DNA from: Methylococcaceae bacterium
GTDB taxonomy: Bacteria > Pseudomonadota > Gammaproteobacteria > Methylococcales > Methylomonadaceae
Assembly: GCA_947505055.1 (NCBI GenBank)
Contig: CANNLO010000197.1
Location: 1-8,412, forward strand
Direction: 5' to 3'
DNA: 8,412 nt
A program made the position numbers and the translations under genes. The notes under the pieces were generated by a model. That model was not told where the DNA came from and made no database searches. It saw only the letters and a program-made list of their open reading frames with translations. Shown here in pieces: positions 1-4,695 of this stretch (positions within the stretch are counted from its first letter, which is position 1; each line of letters opens with the position of its first letter).

Positions 1-204
1 ATGCTGATTAAAAACCTCCATCGCGATAACGTAACGATTATGTGCGTGACCCATGATTTGTTACTGGGACGTTATCTATCCGAACGCGTTGCTTTCTTGG
101 ATCAGGGCATTATCAAGGCAGAAGATACTTTTGAGAATCTTTGTAACAATCATTCTGACCCACAAATCCGCTCCTTCTTTGAACGTGAGGCGTCAACTTC
201 GTGA
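1..204 (+). CDS. Polar amino acid ABC transporter ATP-binding protein, C-terminal end (partial)
   Basis: This is the last 67 residues of an ABC ATPase; the 5' part lies before the window, so the ATG at position 1 is probably an internal methionine. The segment VTHD (residues 16-19) holds the switch histidine H18 of the H-loop. It is followed by the usual AFLDQGIIKAEDTFENL-type strand and turn and a tail (PQIRSFFE) like those of GlnQ/HisP ATPases ending in 'RxFL'. Walker A, Walker B and the signature motif are outside the window. The stop overlaps the GTG start of the permease by 4 bp (GTGA), the translational coupling expected when both belong to one importer. In this family the ATPase sits on the cytoplasmic face and powers uptake of a polar amino acid or related compound. 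The substrate cannot be read from this fragment. Confidence 0.9.
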   Translation: MLIKNLHRDNVTIMCVTHDLLLGRYLSERVAFLDQGIIKAEDTFENLCNNHSDPQIRSFFEREASTS

Positions 205-875
205 GCGAATGGGCTAGATTTATAAGCGATTTGTTTGAACAAATGCCGTTAATTCTGACCGGTCTTGGCAAGACATTGCAATTGGCCAGTCTTATTAGTT
301 TTACCGGTTTTTTAATGGGGGTTGTTGTCTTCTATCTTACCCTTAGCCAGAGGGTCCTTATTAGGCGATTAATTAATGGCTATATCTCATTTTTTATTGG
401 GATGCCGCTTATTGTTTTGCTCTTTCTTATGTATTATGGCCTGCCACAATGGGGCATCAAGTTGACTCCGTTTACTGTCGCTGTTATTGGCTTTACGCTA
501 AATGTCGGCGCTTATAATGCCGCTTATCTGACCTCGGCTTTTAATGGACTTGATCGAAGTGAACTTGAAGCAGCCAAGGCGCAAGGTTTTAATCATCGCC
601 AAATATTTAGCCTGATTACCTTGCCGCAAGTATTACGCTTATCGATACCGGCTCTTACCAACCAGATCATAAATAATCTTAAAGACAGCTCGATCGCTTT
701 CTTGATCCAATACACTGAATTTTTTGCCCGTGTTCAAGAATTGGCCTCTACCAACTTCCAATTCTTTAAGGCTTATTTTTTTGCAGCACTGGTTTATCTA
801 TGTTTAGTTTCGATTATTGTATTTATCGCGAGAGCGCTTGAGAAAAAAATACTTATTCCTGGAATATTTCGCTGA
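201..875 (+). CDS. Polar amino acid ABC transporter permease (HisM/GlnP family)
   Basis: A complete 224-residue inner-membrane permease, the usual length for the HisMQ/GlnP family. It starts at GTG 201, inside the last codons of the ATPase gene. Hydrophobic segments lie at about residues 20-48, 62-80, 90-112 and 190-212. The cytoplasmic EAA loop that docks on the ATPase is clear: E123-A124-A125, G129 and L141-P142-Q143 give the EAAxxxG...LPQ pattern. The following stretch (NQIINNLKDSSIAFLI) is also typical of the family. It would form the membrane channel with itself or with a second permease, taking substrate from a periplasmic binding protein. No binding-protein gene is visible here, so it is presumably upstream. 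The operon seems to end here today, but an amidohydrolase remnant directly downstream suggests it was once longer. Confidence 0.93.
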   Translation: MSEWARFISDLFEQMPLILTGLGKTLQLASLISFTGFLMGVVVFYLTLSQRVLIRRLINGYISFFIGMPLIVLLFLMYYGLPQWGIKLTPFTVAVIGFTLNVGAYNAAYLTSAFNGLDRSELEAAKAQGFNHRQIFSLITLPQVLRLSIPALTNQIINNLKDSSIAFLIQYTEFFARVQELASTNFQFFKAYFFAALVYLCLVSIIVFIARALEKKILIPGIFR

Positions 876-899
876 TAACCCCGGCTAGTAAAATCAATT

Positions 900-1030
900 A
901 GTGGTCGCTAACTTATAATCGCTAGTACATCACATTTGGCATGATGTTTTGAGGAAACCCAGACAGCTCAGTTTATTGCTGAAAAGTTGTATAGTTTCGG
1001 CTTAGAAGTTCATCAGGGTTTGGGTAGGTT
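900..1030 (+). pseudogene. M20-family amidohydrolase/peptidase, degraded N-terminal remnant
   Basis: From 951 one frame reads EETQTAQFIAEKL, then YSFGLEVHQGLG, ending at TAG 1028-1030. This matches the N-terminal region of M20 amidohydrolases (hippurate hydrolase, N-acyl amino acid hydrolase), which typically read 'HPEL.FEE..TA.FIAEKL...G.EVH.GLG(GTG)'. Just upstream the match continues brokenly: ATGATGTTT (941-949) would encode MMF, and one extra T then shifts frame before GAGGAA. Further upstream, around 919-940, traces of the RRDIHAHPE region look damaged by a stop and a short deletion. Similarity is lost after the GLG. The distance from the permease stop to the expected start fits an original gene placed right after it. 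No zinc ligand or catalytic region is left. The call rests on memory of the family pattern without an alignment. Confidence 0.62.
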
Positions 1031-1388
1031 TGTGCCGATGGATTTTTAGGTTATGAATCGGGCCACAAAGGGCTGATTTTTGGTTCACAATTGGATCGGG
1101 TGAGCCTAGCAAACGTTCGGTGAGTGCCGAAAGAGTGAAAAATGGCGCTGGTGATAATGGATTTAAGGTGGGATACTTCGGTTGAGGCGGTTGAATTTCC
1201 TATCCGTAACTCCCTCGCGTCAATTAAGGTCCGTCTAAAACCCCCAATATTTATCCAATTCATCCCTGTTCAACAACACAATCTGCTGGACCATACCGGA
1301 TACACTGAAATTTTAGGCCTTGTCACCGCTCAAAATTCTATGAGACTTTGCTGTCGTTTGTTTAAACTTACCCGTAATACTTCATTTT
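1031..1388. other. Gene-poor stretch; possible dispersed intergenic repeat at about 1050-1265
   Basis: Both strands carry short open frames here (a 70-codon frame on the - strand, an 85-codon frame on the +). Neither has a convincing ribosome binding site, domain or composition, and they overlap each other, so I call neither a gene. The part at about 1050-1265 gives an impression of a sequence copied elsewhere in related genomes, but I cannot test that. Within it two near-identical short strings, CGGGTGAGCC (1097-1106) and CGGTGAGTGCC (about 1119-1129), repeat directly. No transposase fragment and no terminal inverted repeats were found. The rest, 1266-1388, is featureless to me apart from leading into the palindrome upstream of the antitoxin gene. 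Confidence 0.3.
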
Positions 1389-1411
1389 TTGTGTTGTAAT
1401 GTTCTACACAA
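1389..1411. promoter_or_regulatory. Palindrome upstream of the DUF1778/GNAT module, probable antitoxin operator
   Basis: TTGTGT (1389-1394) and ACACAA (1406-1411) form a perfect 6-bp inverted repeat around an 11-nt centre. A second, offset pair, TGTA/TACA, lies inside it (1395-1398 and 1405-1408). It sits 37 bp before the antitoxin start. Ribbon-helix-helix antitoxins of this kind bind short palindromes in their own promoter, so autoregulation here is a reasonable inference. I could not settle on a convincing -35/-10 pair. Confidence 0.5.
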
Positions 1412-1434
1412 TAATGTATGTTCAAGCTATATAT

Positions 1435-1440
1435 AAGGAG
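1435..1440 (+). promoter_or_regulatory. Ribosome binding site that fixes the antitoxin start
   Basis: AAGGAG at 1435-1440 is a strong Shine-Dalgarno. It leaves 7 nt to ATG 1448 but only 1 nt to ATG 1442, and it lies downstream of ATG 1418. The start at 1448 is therefore preferred over the two longer options in the same frame. Confidence 0.75.
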
Positions 1441-1447
1441 TATGACC

Positions 1448-1729
1448 ATGCTACAGACACAAACTAGAGAATCAGTTTCCATTAACATACGAGCCAAAGC
1501 CAGGCAACGCGACTTGATCGACCAGGCCGCAGAGCGTCTAGGCCGCAGTCGGTCAGATTTTATGCTTGAAGCCGCTTGTCGTGAAGCAGAAGATGTTTTG
1601 CTAGATCAGGCATTCTTTACTGTTGACGAAGGCACCTTTGCTAAATTTCAGGCACTGCTTGATCAGCCATTACCGCCAACTGATAAACTACGCCGGTTGC
1701 TCAAGACGAAAGCGCCTTGGGAAAAATGA
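1448..1729 (+). CDS. DUF1778 ribbon-helix-helix antitoxin (TacA-like)
   Basis: A 93-residue antitoxin. The N-terminal half looks like a ribbon-helix-helix DNA-binding domain: the strand SINIRA (residues 11-16) is followed by DLIDQAAERLGRSRSDFMLE and a second helix AACREAEDVLL. The C-terminal part (FFTVDEGTFAKFQALLDQP, then P-T-D-K-LRRLL to the terminal APWEK) matches the toxin-wrapping tail usual in DUF1778 proteins. In this family the antitoxin neutralises a GNAT acetyltransferase toxin encoded next to it and represses the shared promoter. The palindrome upstream fits that role. Its TGA overlaps the toxin ATG (ATGA), so the two genes are translationally coupled. The frame is also open from ATG 1418, but ribosome-binding-site spacing argues for 1448. 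Confidence 0.9.
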   Translation: MLQTQTRESVSINIRAKARQRDLIDQAAERLGRSRSDFMLEAACREAEDVLLDQAFFTVDEGTFAKFQALLDQPLPPTDKLRRLLKTKAPWEK

Positions 1730-2238
1730 TTGTGCTCGATATCACTCCGCCATCACCTATCACAGCTGATCAAAAACTGACAAATTTTGACAGCAGTGAG
1801 TTGTCCCTTAACGAATGGCTCAAGAAGCGTGCGCTAAAGAATCATGCAGCTGGTGCTTCACGCTGCTTCGTCTTGTGTGTCGGTATGGATGTGATTGGTT
1901 ACTACAGTCTTTCGGCTGGTGCGATCAGCCATGAGGCTGCTCCCAAAGGAATGCGGCGCAATATGCCCAACCCGTTACCAGTCCTACTGCTCGGTCGGCT
2001 AGCCGTCGATAAGCACTACCACAATCAGGGAATAGGACGGGCACTGCTGCGCGATGCAATGATGCGGGCAGTCAACGTCTCGGGTGATGCTGGTGTGTTT
2101 GCCATACTGGTTCATGCTCTTTCTGACCAAGCCAAACAGTTCTATCTGTCACGCGGCTTCATAGCATCGCCTTTGCAGCCGATGACCTTAATCATGACGA
2201 TAGAAACAATTCGAATAATTTTGGCCGAGCCGGAGTGA
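1726..2238 (+). CDS. GNAT acetyltransferase toxin (TacT-like)
   Basis: A 170-residue GNAT-fold protein starting at ATG 1726, which overlaps the antitoxin stop; TTG 1717 is a less likely start. The acetyl-CoA pyrophosphate loop is visible as Q101-G-I-G-R-A106, within LGRLAVDKHYHNQGIGRALL. Near the C-terminus, KQFYLSRGF places a tyrosine at residue 140, where TacT-type toxins carry their key catalytic tyrosine, followed by the family-like SPLQPMTLIM end. Members of this family block translation by acetylating the amino group of aminoacyl-tRNAs. That activity is inferred from family membership plus the adjacent DUF1778 antitoxin. The reading frame is intact and no key residue seems lost, so the module is probably functional. 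Some GNAT relatives have other substrates, but this gene pair makes the toxin reading much the best. Confidence 0.9.
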   Translation: MIVLDITPPSPITADQKLTNFDSSELSLNEWLKKRALKNHAAGASRCFVLCVGMDVIGYYSLSAGAISHEAAPKGMRRNMPNPLPVLLLGRLAVDKHYHNQGIGRALLRDAMMRAVNVSGDAGVFAILVHALSDQAKQFYLSRGFIASPLQPMTLIMTIETIRIILAEPE

Positions 2239-2497
2239 TAGAATATCATGAGGTTAATGTAATAATAGGAAGCCGGGAAATTATTATTCAGCGTAAAGGG
2301 ATTTTGCCTAAGCCGGATTATACCACTCTGGATAGCGCAAAACGTAGTGACGATATGAACGCACCAAACTGGAAATTGCATTCACTGTCGGGCGATCTTG
2401 ATAGGCATTATTCCGTAACTGCAAACGGAACTGGCGATTAACTTTTACCTTTGATGACGAAGATGCTGAGTTGGTTGATTATTTGGATTATCACTAA
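2235..2497 (+). pseudogene. higB: HigB-type (RelE superfamily) toxin, frameshifted and partly deleted
   Basis: Two frames together give a HigB. The first frame encodes KGILPKP, then LDSAKRSDDMNAPNWKLHSL, then SGDLDRHYSVTANG up to about 2429. It then runs to TAA at 2439-2441. Shifting by one base restores NWRLTFTFDDEDAELVDYLDYH, ending at TAA 2495-2497. HigB toxins read '...DMNAPGW.LHPLKGD....WSV.V.GNWR.TF.F...DAELVDY.DYH', so one A appears lost in CGGAACTGG (about 2428-2436). A segment of about eight residues between KPD and LD (the HA.KLR..L helix) also seems missing, and no family-like N-terminus or start is evident before about 2293. The open frame begins at GTG 2235 inside the upstream toxin stop, which is probably not an original start. 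The tail is followed 11 bp later by higA, the classic higBA order. The toxin is very likely dead. Confidence 0.82.
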
Positions 2498-2508
2498 GAG
2501 CAATTAAC

Positions 2509-2796
2509 ATGAGTAGAATGCACAATCCGGCACACCCCGGTGAAATATTAAGGGAATGGTTACCTGAGGCGATGACAGTGACTGAAGCCGCCAAGGCATT
2601 GCAAGTCTCTCGTGTCACGCTATCCAAAGTGTTAAACGGTAATTCCGGTATAACAGCCGGAATGGCACTGCGGCTTTCGATATGGCTTAACACGTCGCCT
2701 GATGTTTGGCTGGAAATGCAGACACATTGGGATTTATGGCAGGTGGAACAACAACCACGGCCGACAATTACCCCGCTTGACAGGCAAGCTGCGTAA
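2509..2796 (+). CDS. higA: HigA-family antitoxin (XRE-type helix-turn-helix), left without its toxin
   Basis: A complete 95-residue protein with the hallmark HigA opening, MSRMHNPAHPGEILREWL, including HPGE at residues 9-12. A helix-turn-helix follows at about residues 23-43 (VTEAAKALQVSRVTLSKVLNG), then the AL.LS.WL.TSPDVWL.MQ..WDLW pattern common to the family. HigA binds HigB and represses the higBA promoter. Here higB just upstream is broken, so HigA is an orphan that may still bind DNA or buffer related toxins; that last point is inference. Start 2509 is preferred over the in-frame ATG 2518 because family members carry residues before MHNP. The ribosome binding site is weak (AAGAG, 2495-2500 area), as expected for a gene once coupled to higB. 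Confidence 0.92.
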   Translation: MSRMHNPAHPGEILREWLPEAMTVTEAAKALQVSRVTLSKVLNGNSGITAGMALRLSIWLNTSPDVWLEMQTHWDLWQVEQQPRPTITPLDRQAA

Positions 2797-2879
2797 ACTA
2801 AGATCTCCGGTCGTTGTTCATAAGCAGGAGAGGCAGTGAACAAACAGCATTACCCCGTTCCCGGCATTAAATTATCGTC

Positions 2880-2910
2880 AATAATGGTTGACTGATTAAC
2901 AACCATTATT
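2880..2910. promoter_or_regulatory. Perfect 11-bp inverted repeat, probable operator
   Basis: AATAATGGTTG (2880-2890) and CAACCATTATT (2900-2910) are exact reverse complements separated by 9 nt. There is no T-run on either strand, so a simple terminator is unlikely. A TTGACT at 2888-2893, spaced 16 nt from TAGGGT, could be a weak promoter overlapped by the repeat. It lies 50 bp upstream of the quinone-oxidoreductase-like stub. An operator for that lost gene is the simplest reading. Confidence 0.5.
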
Positions 2911-2947
2911 AGGGTAGGCATTGCAAAACAACGCCAACCTTACTAAC

Positions 2948-2953
2948 AAAGGA
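2948..2953 (+). promoter_or_regulatory. Ribosome binding site of the oxidoreductase stub
   Basis: AAAGGA is followed by 7 nt and then TTG 2961. Its correct spacing supports the reading of 2961 as a former start codon rather than a chance frame. Confidence 0.5.
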
Positions 2954-2960
2954 ATTCATC

Positions 2961-3014
2961 TTGAAAGCAATATTAATGACTGCAGTGGGTGAAGTCAGCG
3001 TGCTAAGCTATTAA
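2961..3014 (+). pseudogene. Quinone oxidoreductase-like (zinc-type alcohol dehydrogenase superfamily) gene, only the first codons remain
   Basis: From TTG 2961 the frame reads MKAILMTAVGEVSVLSY and stops at TAA 3012-3014. The first 15 residues match the standard beginning of NADPH:quinone oxidoreductase and zinc-type alcohol dehydrogenase-like proteins (MKAI.MT..G.PEVL). A good ribosome binding site and an upstream inverted repeat fit a real 5' end. Downstream, the sequence becomes the 3' side of a TonB-receptor fragment on the other strand, so the gene was cut after about 15 codons. Family proteins are usually a little over 300 residues. The match is short but positioned at a proper start, hence moderate confidence. 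Confidence 0.6.
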
Positions 3015-3660
3015 AACCTAGCGACACACGCTGCCATAAGTCGACGCCCACCGTGACCTTATAAATATGTTCAGGAATGCCGGGGATTCTACTGTCGTTG
3101 GCAACGGTTAGCGCTTGGGCGGCATCCAGGGGGTTGGGAATATCAAAACTATTCAGAAACCGGGCATTTAAATAGGTGTAGTTGGTTGAAAAATGCCAGT
3201 CGTCAATCGAACTGAATAACTGCGGATAATTCATGGTGGTTCCGACCTCTAAACCGTGACGTCGAGTTTTTCCAACATTACTGAAAGGGCCCTGACTTAT
3301 AATGCCGCTGGCTGCATCATGGCGAAAAATAATATCGTTATAATTACCGGTATTGAAATAACCCAGATTCCATTTCAAATCTCCCTTGCCTAATAGCTTA
3401 TTAAAGTCACCCCTGAAACCACGCTCCCAAGTTTTGGCGACTACTTGTTGTTGCAGCGGTGGATCGGATACAAAGGAATTTGGCAATTTACAGGGAGCCT
3501 CCGGATCTGCGTAACTTAATTCCATCGGCGTGGGTGTATGTGCCGACTCGCTATAACTAGCATACACATTCAGATTATCCCTGATTTGATAGGTTAATCC
3601 GGCCTAAGGATTTAGCCTTTCAAAGGTATTGCCTGACAATTCGGAAAAGAATATCCGCGT
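2995..3660 (-). pseudogene. TonB-dependent receptor, C-terminal barrel fragment truncated at both ends with an in-frame amber codon
   Basis: Reading right to left, GNTFERLNP is followed by TAG (3606-3604) and then AGLTYQIRDNLNVYASYSES. That stretch is continuous receptor sequence apart from the stop, since the family pattern is 'FNP.AGLTY...NLYASYSES'. The frame then runs through MELSYADPEAPCKLPNSF, KTWERGFRG and IPGIPEHIYKVTVG to SLGFNSLAR and stops at 2995. Receptors of this type continue for roughly another hundred residues after this point, so the C-terminal strands and the terminal aromatic residue are missing. The N-terminal plug and most of the barrel are also absent. The usual ELGCADP here reads ELSYADP, losing one cysteine and leaving C of APCKLP unpaired, a further sign of decay. 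It is a divergent paralogue of the receptor starting at 6104. GTG 3567 is not a credible start. Confidence 0.85.
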
Positions 3661-3730
3661 GGTGGTTTGGTCGGGAAGTGAGATTTGATCCGAAGAGAAC
3701 GGGGAGCTTACAATTATACATCCAATTACG

Positions 3731-3757
3731 ATCTTGCAAGACCTAGCCCCGTTTTTG
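3731..3757. repeat. REP-like palindromic sequence
   Basis: TCTTGCAAGA (3732-3741) is a perfect 10-bp palindrome, and it runs on into CCTAGCCCCG and a T-rich stretch at 3751-3757. Sequences of the type 'TTGCAAGACCTGACCCC' are common in intergenic regions of many proteobacteria, often as paired REP elements linked to REP-associated transposases. This would be a single half copy with one base different. It lies between the truncated receptor fragment and the 3' end of the exported-protein gene, where a terminator or recombination site would sit. The identification is from memory and not tested. Confidence 0.35.
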
Positions 3758-3773
3758 TTTACCGTCTTTGCGT

Positions 3774-4595
3774 TTAACGAGTTATATTGGCTCCCGCTGG
3801 TGCATACCCAGGCAGACTGGTTTCAATGTCGGGCTGACCCTCCTGGCCTTTTTGACGAAGTTTCAAAGCACCGCTGACTGCTGATGGAGCAGCGGTTGTA
3901 CATGTGCTCTTTACAAAGAACCATGATGAGTCACGGGTAGAGGTACCATCCGGATCGAGGAAATTCACGTCAGTGGTAAAATCAACCCAGTTAGTGCTGA
4001 TAGGCGCGATACTGGTTAATGGTTGCGCGACATCACCGGGAAGATGTACTACTGAGGTATAAGTCAAACCTGCACGGTAAAGTACCTCATCAGAACCCGA
4101 TATGCCTCGGCTGACGAAGTTGTAAGCAATGGCTATAGGTCCCTTGTTTCTAAAACCTGCACGCAAAAAATCATTAATTTCGAAGTATTGAACCCCTGCG
4201 ATAGCTGGATTGTAATCCATATTATTCAGACGAATTTTACCGCCGTAAACGCAGTTGGTACCGCTACGCCACACTCGATCAGTAACTGTGCCAATAGTGC
4301 GGGCATTAATAACAATATTACGTACGGTATTTGCCACTTGTGCATAGCCAGCTATGGGAGGATTATTACTTGGCACAGCCCCCGTGTTGTTCAAGCCTCC
4401 GTTGGGTGAAAAAGTCGGCGGAACCGAATCAAGCGAACCAAAGTTGCCTGTGAGGTTAGCCGTCACATAGGCAGAGGTTCCTCCTGGTACGGCGACACCC
4501 GTTGCAGGTAAGGTAATAAAACCTGTTGCCGAGGCGGAAGTGGAGGCGATAGCCATAGCGCCGAGTATGGCGCTTAGCGATGCAGTTTTATTCAT
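3774..4595 (-). CDS. Exported protein of unknown function, 273 residues
   Basis: The start is ATG 4595, preceded by TAGGAAAAATT with an AGGA about 7 nt away; the frame is open further upstream but without signal-peptide logic. Residues 1-23 form a clear Sec signal peptide, MNKTASLSAILGAMAIASTS, with likely cleavage after the A-S-A at 21-23. The mature part opens with a Gly/Pro/Asn/Thr-rich stretch (residues 24-90). A more ordered region (about 91-235), probably rich in beta strands, follows, with W109, D127-Y128, Y137-FEIND, DEVLYRAGLTYTSVVH (169-184) and NWVDFTTDVNFLDPDG (202-217). Only two cysteines are present in the mature protein (C115, C232), which could pair. There is no lipobox, membrane anchor, PEP-CTERM or barrel pattern. 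I do not recognise the family. It lies 100 bp downstream of the pentapeptide gene on the same strand and may share its transcript. Confidence 0.85.
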   Translation of the reverse strand: MNKTASLSAILGAMAIASTSASATGFITLPATGVAVPGGTSAYVTANLTGNFGSLDSVPPTFSPNGGLNNTGAVPSNNPPIAGYAQVANTVRNIVINARTIGTVTDRVWRSGTNCVYGGKIRLNNMDYNPAIAGVQYFEINDFLRAGFRNKGPIAIAYNFVSRGISGSDEVLYRAGLTYTSVVHLPGDVAQPLTSIAPISTNWVDFTTDVNFLDPDGTSTRDSSWFFVKSTCTTAAPSAVSGALKLRQKGQEGQPDIETSLPGYAPAGANITR

Positions 4596-4661
4596 AATTT
4601 TTCCTACGTTTAGAATTAATATTCGCCTGCTTACCAGCCAATTGACTTGTAGACAGGCATC

Positions 4662-4683
4662 AAAAAAGCTCTTCCTTGAAGCA
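4662..4683 (-). terminator. Weak hairpin with T-run after the pentapeptide gene
   Basis: On the - strand GCTTCAAGGAAGAGC is followed by TTTTTT. CTTC/GAAG pairs around a 3-nt loop, giving a short and weak stem directly before the T-run. It lies in the 100-bp gap between the pentapeptide gene and the next gene, so it could be a partial terminator that lowers read-through. The stem is too short to be sure. Confidence 0.25.
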
Positions 4684-4695
4684 AGAACGATGACT

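Noticed and set aside
1051..1399. Open frames on both strands (70 codons -, 85 codons +)
   Set aside because: They overlap on opposite strands, lack ribosome binding sites and show no domain or convincing composition. The region is listed as gene-poor instead.
2425..2440. Programmed frameshifting to make full HigB
   Set aside because: No slippery heptamer or following hairpin is visible, and the protein also lacks part of its central helix and a start, so plain decay is simpler.
2142..2843. Minus-strand open frames opposite the GNAT toxin end, the HigB remnant and higA
   Set aside because: They are antisense shadows of recognisable + strand families and have no family features of their own.
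2836..2895. 19-codon frame starting GTG 2836 behind AGGAG
   Set aside because: The ribosome binding site is acceptable, but the peptide matches nothing known to me and the frame ends inside the inverted repeat, so a chance frame is more likely.
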